From Azotobacter vinelandii (GTDB taxonomy: Bacteria; Pseudomonadota; Gammaproteobacteria; Pseudomonadales; Pseudomonadaceae): a stretch of 64,000 nt of DNA. The stretch lies in the NCBI RefSeq assembly GCF_001571105.1, contig NZ_BCTD01000004.1. One strand, written 5' to 3'. The notes under the pieces are model-generated. The model was not told the origin of the DNA and made no database searches. It worked only from the letters and a program-made list of their open reading frames with translations. A program made the translations under genes and the position numbers. Of this stretch, positions 39,212-48,224 are shown piece by piece (positions within the stretch are counted from its first letter, which is position 1; every line of letters begins with the position of its first letter).

Positions 39212-39493
39212 TCAGAGCCGGGTGCTGCTCCAGGAGAGGAGCAGCGCCAGCAGCAGGGTGCCGGCGCCGAAGCGATAGAAGAAGCGGTTGATCCGCACGG
39301 TCGCCGCCTCCAGCGCCCAGTTCCCCTCTTCATCCAGTTCCCTCTCGCCGGCCAGGCGTGCCAGGGCGCGCTGCTCGCGCAGGCGCGTGGCGAGCAGCAG
39401 CCAGCTTCCGGCAATGGCGAATAACAGGGCCACGCCATTGAGCAGCAACGACGGGGAAAACGGCAGGGGGGCCCCAGGGACCAGCAATAGCAT
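39212..39493 (-). CDS. Small two-helix membrane protein, unknown function
   Basis: A 93-residue protein with two hydrophobic helices (about 15-36, SLLLNGVALLFAIAGSWLLLA, and 73-89, FGAGTLLLALLLSW) separated by a charged loop (LREQRALARLAGERELDEEGN). No recognised family. Convergent with the acyltransferase gene, 15 bases apart. Confidence 0.7.
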   Translation of the reverse strand: MLLLVPGAPLPFSPSLLLNGVALLFAIAGSWLLLATRLREQRALARLAGERELDEEGNWALEAATVRINRFFYRFGAGTLLLALLLSWSSTRL

Positions 39494-39859
39494 CGAAACC
39501 TCCGCATCGGTGCGGTGCGCGAAGGAACCGCGCGCACCATAAAAGGGAAAGACGGACCACTCTCCGTAGCGGGCCGGAAACCTCGCCGCCCACTGTCAGG
39601 TGCGTAAAATGCCCATCGCAGCGCGGCCCGACACCTTCGCGCGCCGCGCGGGGAGGCTGGCCGACGACTTGCATGGCATTCCGGCGCGGACAGAGAAGAC
39701 CAAGACACATTCTATGCAAGCCAAGTGCCTTGCAAGCGTCGTTTTCGACCAATGCCCAGGGGCTCCGAAGTTCTGGTTCCGCCGTGAAACGGTCATAGCC
39801 GACCATCCTGAAGTCCTGGCCACGAGGCAAGGCATCCGATCAGCCATGGAGGAATCGAC
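39494..39859. other. Intergenic region
   Basis: 366 bases with open frames on both strands but no supported gene; a stretch at about 39710-39830 is slightly lower in GC and may contain the promoter of the small downstream gene. Confidence 0.4.
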
Positions 39860-40042
39860 ATGCAATACGCTGAACCCCTCGAATGTTCGACCGATCCGCA
39901 GGATGAGCTGGAAGAGCGCATCGGACTGGACTTCTGCGCCCATGATCAGGACTGGCTGGACTACTGCCGGCTGGGCGGCCACGAGCATTACGAACCGCCT
40001 GTCGCCGAGCGACCGGAAAAAGACTACGCCAGGGCCGCCTGA
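39860..40042 (+). CDS. Small acidic protein, unknown function
   Basis: A 60-residue acidic protein (many Asp/Glu, with HDQDWLDYCRLGGHEHYEPP at about 28-47) containing three cysteines and several histidines. A strong ribosome-binding sequence (GGAGGAATCGAC then ATG) supports expression. No recognised domain. The C-x-n-C and H-rich composition could bind metal, but this is speculation. Confidence 0.65.
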   Translation: MQYAEPLECSTDPQDELEERIGLDFCAHDQDWLDYCRLGGHEHYEPPVAERPEKDYARAA

Positions 40043-40096
40043 TCGCATGCCGGCAGGCGTCGGCCGGAGCGGCGGCCGCCAACTCCGGCGGGAAAG

Positions 40097-40128
40097 GCGC
40101 CCCGGCCCCGGCGAACGGGCCGGGGCGC
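40097..40128 (-). terminator. Hairpin terminator downstream of yajG
   Basis: Twelve-bp stem GCGCCCCGGCCC/GGGCCGGGGCGC with an 8-base loop between the convergent 60-residue gene and yajG. On the minus strand it is followed by CCTTTCCC. Confidence 0.6.
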
Positions 40129-40133
40129 ACGCC

Positions 40134-40727
40134 TCAGCGCCCCAGCAGCAATTGGCCGATGGCCGGGTCCTTGAAGGCGCGGGTCAGGGCATCGCTGAGC
40201 ACGTCGCTGACCAGCTTGGTATTGGTCTGCTGATTCGGCGCCATGCCGAAGCGCTGGTTCAGCGAGGCGCCATAACGGCCGCTGTAGCGACGGCCGGCAT
40301 TCTGCACATCGACCCGGAAGGTCGCGCCGATATCGGCCTCGGTGACATAGGTTCCCCCCTTCGGCGACTGGTACTTCAGTTCGGCCAGGGTCAGCGTCAG
40401 CTGCGGCGCGTTGTAGGCATTGGCCGAGGGGGTGAAACCGAGCAGGCGCAACGCCGTTTCGGTCTGGGTCTGCAGCCGGGGCAGCACGTCCTGTCCGCGC
40501 ACGACGATCATGCTGGTCTCCGGATACAGACCGCCGCGGGTGCCCAGGTTCGGCGAAGCGCGTCCGTCGACCACCCGCACGACGACGGGCTGACCGGATC
40601 CGACCGCGGTGAGCGGCGTGTTGATCTTCGGCTCGGGGGTGATTTGTTGCGGGCTGAGGGCACAGCCGGCCAGCCCCAGGCTGGCGACGGCGATCAGGCC
40701 GAGCACTGGCAACAGACGATGCAGCAT
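40134..40727 (-). CDS. yajG: YajG-family lipoprotein
   Basis: Envelope lipoprotein of 197 residues with lipobox LGLAGC (lipidated cysteine near residue 21). The mature part shows the YajG/DUF families' pattern VVVRVVDGRASPNLGTRGG (about 47-65) and a C-terminal helix VSDVLSDALTRAFKDPAI. Function unknown. GGAGA precedes the ATG at 40727. Confidence 0.86.
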   Translation of the reverse strand: MLHRLLPVLGLIAVASLGLAGCALSPQQITPEPKINTPLTAVGSGQPVVVRVVDGRASPNLGTRGGLYPETSMIVVRGQDVLPRLQTQTETALRLLGFTPSANAYNAPQLTLTLAELKYQSPKGGTYVTEADIGATFRVDVQNAGRRYSGRYGASLNQRFGMAPNQQTNTKLVSDVLSDALTRAFKDPAIGQLLLGR

Positions 40728-41500
40728 GCGCGATTCTCCAGAGTACGCGAAGGAAGCGCAGTATAGCGACAGCGATTCCCGCCCGCAGCCGACGCGAAGG
40801 CCACGGGGCACGGGCCGTGCCGGAATCGATAGCCTCCGAATAAAACTAAAGCCAAAGGGTCAAACTTGTCGATTTGGCGGTATACTCGACCCCCGATTAT
40901 AAGGTCGCCTCCTGATCGGGCATCGTCATGCACAGCCGTGCAGCTTGGCAGGACCTCCCCAGAGAGTCGCCCATCCGCTGCCCCATGGTCAGCACCGTTT
41001 TTGCTTTCCGCCCATCGCGCAGAACACTTTCGCTTGCAAGGACGCGGCGTGTCTCGTTACGCCCCGGAGTATCGGCGTGCCGCAGACCACGACGAGCAAG
41101 GTTCATGCCTCTTGAAAAGGGCATGACAATGCGGTTTTTCACTACAAAAGAGTGTGGCGAATGAACGACGATGCGTTCCGAGCGAATATTCATGCTCCTT
41201 CGCCCATCGATGATCCACTGACCGAGAAATTGGGGTCTACCCGCTAGGGCCGCCCGAATGGATGCCGCGACGCGAGTCGCCGACTGCCGGATCGGGGTTC
41301 CGCCCGCTTCCCCGGCAGCCGCCCGGGTATCCCGCAGGAAGCACGGCCGATTCAGTCGGCAGGTGCCCGTCGAGGAACAACGGATAACAGGCCGGCCGGA
41401 CAGCCGAAGCGTCATCCTCGCAGGCAAGGGCGCAACCCGATGCCCGAGGAGTCGGCACAAGGCCGTACTGCCAATTGATGTTGCAGATTTGGAGGCGTTA
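40728..41500. other. Long region upstream of mqo
   Basis: 773 bases without a convincing gene. A sigma-70-like -10 TATACT lies at 40881-40886, pointing toward mqo, which would give a roughly 610-base leader. Two short overlapping frames are visible: one ending ...RFFTTKECGE at 41164 and one of 28 codons starting at 41161 (MNDDAFRANIHAPSP...), joined by an ATGA overlap. Neither resembles a known protein. Confidence 0.4.
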
Positions 41501-43033
41501 ATGGCGCAGAAAAACTACGAAGTCGATGCGGTGCTGGTCGGCGCCGGCATCATGAGCGCGACACTGGGCGTGCTGCTGAAGGAACTCGATCCCGGCATCA
41601 GGCTGGAAATCATCGAGATGCAGGACTCCGACGCCCTGGAAAGCTCCAACCCCTGGAACAACGCCGGTACCGGGCATGCCGGCCTCTGCGAGCTGAACTA
41701 CACCCCGCAGGCGGCCGACGGCACGGTCAAGGCGCAGAAGGCCGTCGAGATCAACACCAAGTTCGAGGTCTCCAAGCAGTTCTGGGCCTACCTGCTGGAA
41801 CAGGGCACCTTCGGTTCGGCGCACTCCTTCATCAATCCCGTCCCGCACCTGAGCTTCGTGCGCGGCGACAAGGACATCGGCTACCTCAAGACACGCTTCG
41901 AGGTACTGAAGAAGCATCACTGCTTCGCCGACATGGAATACACCGAGGACCAGGCGACCCTCGACGAGTGGATGCCGCTGATGATGGCCGGCCGCGACCC
42001 GAACGAGCGCCTGGCCGCGACCCGCTCGCAGGGCGGCACCGACGTCAACTTCGGCGCCCTGACCGGCCAGTTGCTGCAGCACCTGGCCAGCAAACCCGAT
42101 GCCGCCCAGAGCTACGATCACAAGGTCACCGGCCTCGAACGCAGCGATGGCGGCTGGCAAGTCACCGTCAAGGATCGCAAGTCCGGCGAGAGCCGCGTCA
42201 TCAAGGCCCGCTTCGTATTCCTCGGCGCCGGCGGCGGTGCCCTGCCCCTCCTGCAGATGTCCGGCATTCCGGAAGGCCACGGCTACGGCGGCTTCCCGGT
42301 CAGCGGCCAGTGGCTGCGCTGCGACAACCCGGAAATCGTCAAGCAGCACCAGGCCAAGGTCTACAGCCTGGCTGCGGTCGGCGCACCGCCGATGTCGGTG
42401 CCGCACCTCGATACCCGCGTGGTCGACGGCAAGAAGTCCCTGCTGTTCGGGCCATACGCCGGCTTCACCACCAAGTTCCTCAAGCACGGCTCCTTCCTCG
42501 ACCTGCCCCTGTCGATCCGCCTGGGCAACATCGGCCCGATGCTGGCGGTGGCCCGCGACAACATGGACCTGACCCGCTACCTGATCAAGGAAGTGAAGCA
42601 GTCCATGGCCGATCGCCTGGAAACCCTGCGCGGCTTCTACCCCGAACTCAATCCGCAGGACTGGCGCCTGGAAATCGCCGGCCAGCGCGTGCAGATCATC
42701 AAGAAGGATGCCGAGCGTGGCGGCAAGCTGGAATTCGGCACCGAAATCGTCGCGGCCGCGGACGGTACCATCGCCGCCCTGCTGGGCGCCTCGCCGGGCG
42801 CCTCGGTTTCCGTGTCGGCCATGCTCGACCTGCTGCAGCGCTGCTTCGCCGAGCAGATGGAGTCCGAAGCCTGGATCGCCCGCCTGAAGGAAATCTTCAA
42901 GGCTTCGGCCAAGGACCTGCAGGAAAGCCCCGAGCTGTACCGCAGCGTCCAGGCGGCCTCGAACCAGCGTCTGGGCCTGGTCGCTCCCGCTCAGGCCAAG
43001 GCCGCGCCCACGGCTGCCAGCGCCGACAGCTGA
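41501..43033 (+). CDS. mqo: Malate:quinone oxidoreductase
   Basis: FAD-dependent peripheral membrane enzyme oxidising malate to oxaloacetate with electron transfer to quinone. The 510-residue length fits the family. N-terminal Rossmann motif VLVGAGIMSATLGVLL (about 10-25), MQDSDALESSNPWNNAGTGHAGLCELNYTP (about 43-72) and SVSAMLDLLQRCF near the C-terminus are characteristic. GGAGG precedes the ATG at 41501. A strong terminator follows. Confidence 0.96.
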   Translation: MAQKNYEVDAVLVGAGIMSATLGVLLKELDPGIRLEIIEMQDSDALESSNPWNNAGTGHAGLCELNYTPQAADGTVKAQKAVEINTKFEVSKQFWAYLLEQGTFGSAHSFINPVPHLSFVRGDKDIGYLKTRFEVLKKHHCFADMEYTEDQATLDEWMPLMMAGRDPNERLAATRSQGGTDVNFGALTGQLLQHLASKPDAAQSYDHKVTGLERSDGGWQVTVKDRKSGESRVIKARFVFLGAGGGALPLLQMSGIPEGHGYGGFPVSGQWLRCDNPEIVKQHQAKVYSLAAVGAPPMSVPHLDTRVVDGKKSLLFGPYAGFTTKFLKHGSFLDLPLSIRLGNIGPMLAVARDNMDLTRYLIKEVKQSMADRLETLRGFYPELNPQDWRLEIAGQRVQIIKKDAERGGKLEFGTEIVAAADGTIAALLGASPGASVSVSAMLDLLQRCFAEQMESEAWIARLKEIFKASAKDLQESPELYRSVQAASNQRLGLVAPAQAKAAPTAASADS

Positions 43034-43050
43034 TCGAAGCTCCGGCCATG

Positions 43051-43079
43051 AAAAAACCGCCTGAACAGGCGGTTTTTTC
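43051..43079 (+). terminator. Rho-independent terminator of mqo
   Basis: Twelve-bp stem AAAAAACCGCCT/AGGCGGTTTTTT with a GAAC loop; the 3' arm supplies six T. It lies 17 bases after the mqo stop and can work in both directions. Confidence 0.9.
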
Positions 43080-43102
43080 GTTTGCGGGGAAAGTCGTCCG
43101 GC

Positions 43103-43393
43103 TCAGTGCCGGGCGCTCCGCACGATCTCGATGTAAGGCTCGGCGAGACGCTGGTCCTGGATCAGCGCGATGAAGTCGTGGCCCCGGGCGTCCTGCGCCG
43201 AAAGGTCGTAGCCGACCTCGACGAAGAACCTGACGAAGCGTTCGAAATCGTCCACCCGCAACCCCCGGTAGGCCTTGATCAGCTTGTGCAGGGAGGGCGG
43301 CGTGGCGTCCGCCGGCTCGACATCGAGGAACAAGCGGATCTTGTCGTCGCCGATTTCCTCGCCAATCACCTGCTTCTTGTCTTTCTTGCCCAT
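43103..43393 (-). CDS. Conserved pseudomonad protein of unknown function (PA4642-like)
   Basis: A 96-residue soluble protein, basic at the N-terminus (MGKKDKKQVIGEEIGDDKIRLFLDVEPADATPP at about 1-33) with a C-terminal helical part (LHKLIKAYRGLRVDDFERFVRFF). It resembles an uncharacterised family next to mqo in P. aeruginosa. GGAG precedes the ATG at 43393. Confidence 0.78.
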   Translation of the reverse strand: MGKKDKKQVIGEEIGDDKIRLFLDVEPADATPPSLHKLIKAYRGLRVDDFERFVRFFVEVGYDLSAQDARGHDFIALIQDQRLAEPYIEIVRSARH

Positions 43394-43454
43394 GCTTCGC
43401 TCCATTGACCAGTCGGGAAAGGGCCCATTCTAGCCGTCCCCGACAGGCGTCGTC

Positions 43455-44012
43455 TCACAGCCCCTTGACCGCATAGATGCCGGCGGCGTTGCGCCAGTAG
43501 CCCTTGTAGTCCATGCCGTAGCCGAATATGTAGCGATCCTCGCAGCTCAAGCCCACGTAGTCGGCCTTCAGGCCGGGCGAAGCCTTGCGCTGGTGTCGCT
43601 TGTCCACCAGCACCGCGGTGTGCACGGCCCTGGCGCCCTCGTGGCGGCAGAAGTCGATGATCGCCGCCAGGGTATGCCCCTCGTCGAGAATGTCGTCGAC
43701 GATCAGCACGTCGCGGTCGATGAAGGCGATTTCCGGCTTGGCCTTCCAGAACAGGTCGCCGCCACGGGTCTCGTTGCGGTAGCGGGTGGCGTGCAGATAG
43801 GACAGTTCCAGCGGGAAGCCCAGCAGGGGCAGCAGCTTGCCGGCGAAGACCAGGCCACCGTTCATCACGCAGAACACCACCGGATTGTGCTCGGCCAGTT
43901 CGGCGTTGATCGCCACGGCGACACGATCGATCGCCGCCTCGACTTCGGCATGGTTGAACAGGCAATCGGCCTCCGCCATGACTTGGCGGATATGGGCGAG
44001 ATCGACGGACAT
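43455..44012 (-). CDS. hpt: Hypoxanthine-guanine phosphoribosyltransferase family
   Basis: Purine salvage enzyme of 185 residues forming IMP/GMP from hypoxanthine or guanine and PRPP. The PRPP-binding motif is VLIVDDILDEGHTL (about 99-112). VFCVMNGGLVFAGKLLPLL (about 45-63) and YVGLSCEDRYIFGYGMDYKGYWRN near the C-terminus complete the fold. The start at 44012 has GAGGT upstream. Divergent from upp. Confidence 0.93.
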   Translation of the reverse strand: MSVDLAHIRQVMAEADCLFNHAEVEAAIDRVAVAINAELAEHNPVVFCVMNGGLVFAGKLLPLLGFPLELSYLHATRYRNETRGGDLFWKAKPEIAFIDRDVLIVDDILDEGHTLAAIIDFCRHEGARAVHTAVLVDKRHQRKASPGLKADYVGLSCEDRYIFGYGMDYKGYWRNAAGIYAVKGL

Positions 44013-44202
44013 GGCATTTACCTCGGGTGGGTGGAGCATGAAAGGGTCCGCTGCGGCGGACCGGCCCCGGCAATCGAAGCGGGAACGTTACCCAGCGCTC
44101 CCGCCGCGGGCAAGTCCCACGGCCACCGCCGGTAGCCCACGTCACTCTCCGGCCGGCCGTGTTTTAATTCAGGCATCCCATCCCCGAGTGCCGGAGCCCT
44201 CC

Positions 44203-44841
44203 ATGCCCATCCACGAAATCCGCCATCCGCTGATCCGCCACAAGCTAGGCCTGATGCGCCGTGCCGACATCAGCACCAAGAGTTTCCGCGAACTGGCCCA
44301 GGAGGTCGGCGCCCTGCTCACTTACGAGGCGACCAAGGACCTGCCCCTGGAGAACTACCGGATCGAGGGCTGGTGCGGCCCGGTGGAGGTGGAGAAGATC
44401 GCCGGCAAGAAAATCACCGTGGTGCCCATCCTGCGCGCCGGGATCGGCATGCTCGACGGCGTGCTGCGACTGATCCCGAACGCCAAGGTCAGCGTGGTCG
44501 GCCTGTCGCGGGACGAGGAAACCCTGGTCGCGCACACCTACGTGGAAAAGCTGGTGGGCGAGATCGACCAGCGCCTGGCGCTGATCGTCGATCCCATGCT
44601 CGCCACCGGCGGCTCCATGGCCGCCACCGTCGACATGCTGAAGAAGGCCGGCTGCAAGGAAATCCGCGCCTTGGTGCTGGTCGCCGCGCCGGAGGGCATC
44701 CGCTTGCTCGAACGGACCCACCCCGACGTGACCATCTACACCGCGGCCATCGACCAGCGGCTCAACGAGAACGGCTACATCATCCCCGGCCTGGGCGATG
44801 CCGGCGACAAGGTGTTCGGTACCAAGCAGAAGCCGAGCTGA
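44203..44841 (+). CDS. upp: Uracil phosphoribosyltransferase
   Basis: Converts uracil and PRPP to UMP. The 212-residue protein begins canonically (IHEIRHPLIRHKLGLMR), has PRPP-loop VDPMLATGGSMAATVDML (about 129-146) and the uracil-site segment PEGIRLLERTHPDV followed by YIIPGLGDAGDKVFGT near the C-terminus. No uracil permease gene follows, unlike the arrangement I recall in P. aeruginosa. Confidence 0.97.
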   Translation: MPIHEIRHPLIRHKLGLMRRADISTKSFRELAQEVGALLTYEATKDLPLENYRIEGWCGPVEVEKIAGKKITVVPILRAGIGMLDGVLRLIPNAKVSVVGLSRDEETLVAHTYVEKLVGEIDQRLALIVDPMLATGGSMAATVDMLKKAGCKEIRALVLVAAPEGIRLLERTHPDVTIYTAAIDQRLNENGYIIPGLGDAGDKVFGTKQKPS

Positions 44842-44846
44842 GGCTC

Positions 44847-44886
44847 AGGGCCTGTCGCGGCTCACGCCCGAACCTCGACAGACCCT
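44847..44886. terminator. Candidate bidirectional terminator between upp and hemH
   Basis: Eleven-bp stem AGGGCCTGTCG/CGACAGACCCT with one mismatch and an 18-base loop, spanning the gap between convergent upp and hemH and overlapping the hemH stop codon. No T tract. Confidence 0.4.
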
Positions 44887-45901
44887 AACCCGGCGTACGA
44901 CACAGTTGCGCCAGTGCGGACGCCCACGCCGGATGGTCGTTGAGGCAAGGCACCAGGATCAGTTCCTCGCCGCCGGCCGCCTGGAACTGCTCGCGGCCGC
45001 GCTGGCCGATCTCTTCCAGGGTCTCGATGCAGTCGGTGACGAAGGCCGGGCACATCACCAGGAGCCGCTTCACCCCGCGCGCGGCCAGCGCGTCGAGCTG
45101 CTCCTCGGTATAGGGCGAAATCCAGCGGGCACGCCCCAGGCGCGACTGGAAGGACACCGACCAACGCCCCTCATCCAGCCCCATCCGCCGGGCGAAACCC
45201 TCGGCGCTCCGCAGGCACTGCGCCCGATAGCAGCGCGCCAGCACCTCGACCGGCGCCTCGCGGCAGCAGTCGGCACTGCCCAGACAGTGCCGGCCGCTCG
45301 GATCGGCCTTGCGCAGATGGCGTTCCGGCAGGCCGTGGAAACTCAGCAGCAGATGGTCGAACCCCTGCTGCAGATGGGGTCCGGCGCTCCGCGCCAGGGC
45401 GTCGAGATACTCCGGCCGCGCGAAGAAGGGCTCCAGCACCCTCAGCTCCAGCGTCAGGCCGCTGGCGCGCAGCACCCGACGGGTCTCCTCCACCACGGTG
45501 GTCACGGTGCTGTCGGCGAACTGCGGATAGAGCGGCGCCAGGGTCACCCGGCGCACGCCCTCCTCCGCCAGCCGGTTCAGCGCCGCCTCGATGGACAGGT
45601 TGCCATAGCGCATCGCCAGCTCCACCGGCCCCTCGTGCCAGTGGGCCTGCACCGCCTCCTGCAGGCGGCGACTGAGGGCGATCAGCGGCGAGCCTTCCGG
45701 CCACCAGATCGAGGCATAGGCATGCGCCGACTGCTCCGGCCGCTTGCGCAGGATCAGCGAGACCAGCAGGCGGCGCAGCGGCCAGGGCAGATCGATCACG
45801 TAGGGGTCCATGAGGAACTGGTCGAGGTAGCGGCGCACATCGGCCACCTCGGGGGAGTCGGGCGAACCCAGGTTGACCAGCAACAGCGCGTGATCGGTCA
45901 T
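44885..45901 (-). CDS. hemH: Ferrochelatase
   Basis: Inserts Fe2+ into protoporphyrin IX, the last step of heme b synthesis. The 338-residue protein has NLGSPDSPEVADVRRYL near residue 12, catalytic His in LLSFHGLPERHLRKADP near 190-206, and the QSRLGRARWISPYTEE block near 255. The start at 45901 overlaps the stop of the upstream epimerase by 4 bases (ATGA), indicating translational coupling. Confidence 0.96.
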   Translation of the reverse strand: MTDHALLLVNLGSPDSPEVADVRRYLDQFLMDPYVIDLPWPLRRLLVSLILRKRPEQSAHAYASIWWPEGSPLIALSRRLQEAVQAHWHEGPVELAMRYGNLSIEAALNRLAEEGVRRVTLAPLYPQFADSTVTTVVEETRRVLRASGLTLELRVLEPFFARPEYLDALARSAGPHLQQGFDHLLLSFHGLPERHLRKADPSGRHCLGSADCCREAPVEVLARCYRAQCLRSAEGFARRMGLDEGRWSVSFQSRLGRARWISPYTEEQLDALAARGVKRLLVMCPAFVTDCIETLEEIGQRGREQFQAAGGEELILVPCLNDHPAWASALAQLCRTPG

Positions 45902-46818
45902 GCAGCATCCTTGAGTCGGTGGTCGCCCAGCAGATCGGCCAGGGCGGTGTTGAGATCGGCGAAGCGAAACGCGAAGCCCGCCTCGCACAGGCGCGCCGGC
46001 ACGGCGCGCTGGCCGCCGAGCAGCAATCCGGCGAGTTCGCCCAGCCCCAGGCGCAAGGCGAAGGCCGGTGCCGGCAGCCGCGCCGGACGGTGCAGCGCCT
46101 GGCCCAGGGCGCGGGCGAACTCGCCGTTGCGCACCGGCTGCGGCGCGCAGGCATTATAGGGACCCCGCGCATCCTCTTGATGCAGGAGAAAGTCGATCAG
46201 CGCCACCTGATCGGCGATATGCACCCAGGACAGCCACTGCCGGCCATCGCCGAGCGGCCCGCCCAGGCCCAGGCGGAACACCGGCAGCAGCCGCTGGAGA
46301 AAGCCGCCGTCGGGCGCCAGCACCATCCCGCTGCGCAGCAATGCGACACGCATGCCCAGTTCCTCGGCGCGGCGCGCCGCGTCCTCCCAGGCGCCGCACA
46401 GCTGGCTGGCGAAATCCTCGCCGACCGGCCCCATGTCCTCGCGCAGTTCGCGCTCGCCGCCATCGCCGTACCAGCCCACCGCCGAGCCCGAGACCAGCAC
46501 CCGCGGCCGTTGCAGGCGCGTCTGCAGCCAGTACACCAGATGCTCGGTCAGGGTGATCCGGCTGGACCAGAGCACAGCCTTGCGCCGGCGCGTCCACAGC
46601 CGCCCGGCGATCGGTGCGCCGGCCAGGTTGATCACCGCATCCAGCGTCTCGCCGTCCAGCTCCTCGAGCCGTCCGACACCGCGCACGGATGCCCCGCAGA
46701 GAGCGGGAACCCGCTCCGGCGAGCGGCTCCATACCGTCAGCCGGTGCCCTTCGACGGCCCAGCGCCGGCACAGGGAACGCCCCATCAATCCAGTACCGCC
46801 AGTCAGCAAAATGTGCAT
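45898..46818 (-). CDS. TIGR01777-family SDR epimerase (SDR39U1-like)
   Basis: Extended short-chain-dehydrogenase protein of 306 residues with the NAD(P)-binding motif LLTGGTGLMGRSLCRR at about 4-19, VLVSGSAVGWYG near 107-118, and the C-terminal DUF1731 segment ending FRFADLNTALADLLG. Family function is unsettled; orthologues are often near light-induced or heme genes in pseudomonads. GAGGAGG lies upstream. It overlaps hemH by 4 bases and is divergent from the FAD oxidoreductase gene. Confidence 0.9.
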   Translation of the reverse strand: MHILLTGGTGLMGRSLCRRWAVEGHRLTVWSRSPERVPALCGASVRGVGRLEELDGETLDAVINLAGAPIAGRLWTRRRKAVLWSSRITLTEHLVYWLQTRLQRPRVLVSGSAVGWYGDGGERELREDMGPVGEDFASQLCGAWEDAARRAEELGMRVALLRSGMVLAPDGGFLQRLLPVFRLGLGGPLGDGRQWLSWVHIADQVALIDFLLHQEDARGPYNACAPQPVRNGEFARALGQALHRPARLPAPAFALRLGLGELAGLLLGGQRAVPARLCEAGFAFRFADLNTALADLLGDHRLKDAA

Positions 46819-47004
46819 TGCCGCCTCCTCGCGTTGCCCAAAGGCACGCATGGCCCTACTTTGAATTTATGACGCTTTTTCGCTTTCGCACTTATCGATT
46901 TAGGAGTACAGATGAAGGAACACCAACCGTTGTGATCTGCGCCGGACGTACGGGGATGGGGAATTCGTCAGCGGCGCACCTGCTGAAGGGGTACGAGGTA
47001 AACC

Positions 47005-47994
47005 ATGACTTTTCCTATTGCCATCATTGGCACAGGTATCGCGGGGCTCTCCGCGGCGGGGGCTCTGCGCGCGGCAGGACTCGAAGTCCAGTTGTTCGAC
47101 AAGGGCCGGGGCAGCGGCGGTCGCATGGCCAGCAAGCGCACCGAAGTCGGCGCCCTCGACTTGGGAGCCCAGTATTTCACCTGCCGCGACCGCCGCTTCG
47201 CCGAGGCGGTCCAGCAATGGCGCGACCGCGGCTGGATCGCCGAATGGCAGCCCAGTCTCTACGACTCCGCCAACGGCACGCTGCGTCCGTCCCAGGACGA
47301 GCAGATCCGCTGGATCGGCACGCCGCGCATGAGCGCCCTGACCCGCGGCCTGCTCGGCGACATGCCTGTGCGCTTCTCCTGCCGCATCACCGAGGTCTTC
47401 CACGGCAAGCAGCACTGGATGCTGCAGGACGCCGACGGCAAGGCCTACGGTCCGTTCAACCAGGTGGTGGTGGCCACACCCTCGCCCCAGGCGGCGCAGT
47501 TGCTGGCGGCCGCGCCGAAGCTGGCCAGCAGCGTGGCCAGCGTGGCGATGGAACCTAACTGGGCGGTCGCCCTGTCCTTCGAGCAGCCGCTGGACACGCC
47601 GGTGGACGGCTGCTTCATCCAGGACAGCCCGCTCGAATGGGCGTCGCGCAACCACGGCAAGCCCGGTCGCGCCAGCCAGCCGGACACCTGGGTGCTGCAG
47701 GCCAACAGCCGCTGGACCCGCCAGTATCTCGATCTCGCCAAGGACCAGGTGATCGAACAGTTGTACGGCGCCTTCGCCGAAATGATCGGCTGCACCGTGC
47801 CGGAGCCGGTGTTCAGTCTCGCCCACCGCTGGCTCTACGGCCGGCCGGTCGGCAGCCATGGCTGGGGCGCCCTGGCCGACTCCAGCCTGGGCCTCTACGC
47901 CTGCGGCGACTGGTGCCTGTCCGGGCGCGTCGAAGGCGCCTGGCTGAGCGGCCAGGCAGTTGCCCGCAAGCTGCTGCAACACCGCGCGAGCTGA
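47005..47994 (+). CDS. Renalase-like NAD(P)/FAD-dependent oxidoreductase
   Basis: Flavoprotein of 329 residues with an N-terminal FAD-binding motif (IAIIGTGIAGLSAAGAL, about 5-21, ending in FDKGRGSGGRMASKR near 36-50) and the C-terminal GDWCLSGRVEGAWLSG FAD motif (about 302-317). DLGAQYFTCRDRRF near 57-70 is typical of the renalase/bacterial amine-oxidase-like group. GAGGTAA precedes the ATG. It heads a likely light-responsive group with the DUF523, merR and phrB genes downstream. Confidence 0.9.
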   Translation: MTFPIAIIGTGIAGLSAAGALRAAGLEVQLFDKGRGSGGRMASKRTEVGALDLGAQYFTCRDRRFAEAVQQWRDRGWIAEWQPSLYDSANGTLRPSQDEQIRWIGTPRMSALTRGLLGDMPVRFSCRITEVFHGKQHWMLQDADGKAYGPFNQVVVATPSPQAAQLLAAAPKLASSVASVAMEPNWAVALSFEQPLDTPVDGCFIQDSPLEWASRNHGKPGRASQPDTWVLQANSRWTRQYLDLAKDQVIEQLYGAFAEMIGCTVPEPVFSLAHRWLYGRPVGSHGWGALADSSLGLYACGDWCLSGRVEGAWLSGQAVARKLLQHRAS

Positions 47995-48124
47995 GTTCCG
48001 CGCCCCTCCCGCGACATATTCGCCCGACGGCCACCGCATGGCGGCCGTCATCGATGCCCGCCCCTCCACCCTCCCGTCGCGCGGCCATGCCATGTTTTCC
48101 TTCCTCCTTGCTCGGCCCTGTGCC

Positions 48125-48205
48125 GAAAGCTGTACAAACTGTTGATCATGTACAGGAATGTACCTAAGCTCGATGCATACTTATACAAATCATGAAAGCT
48201 GTACA
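48125..48205 (+). promoter_or_regulatory. TGTACA repeat array, candidate LitR/MerR operator
   Basis: The region before the DUF523/DUF1722 gene contains TGTACA at 48131, 48149 and 48200, TGTACC at 48159 and TATACA at 48182. Two pairs (48131/48149 and 48182/48200) have an 18-base centre spacing, and the 12-mer GAAAGCTGTACA occurs twice exactly (48125 and 48194). A TTGATC -35-like hexamer at 48142 and TAAGCT at 48165 are separated by 17 bases, with a TGTACA copy in the spacer. LitR/CarH-class MerR regulators recognise TGTACA-type sites, and one is encoded two genes downstream. Confidence 0.6.
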
Positions 48206-48224
48206 GGTATTCGCGAGGTCGTCC

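Noticed and set aside
46818..47005. A second LitR-type operator between the epimerase and flavoprotein genes
   Set aside because: Only GAGTACAG and CGTACGG are present; no TGTACA pair with 18-base spacing was found, so I did not call it.
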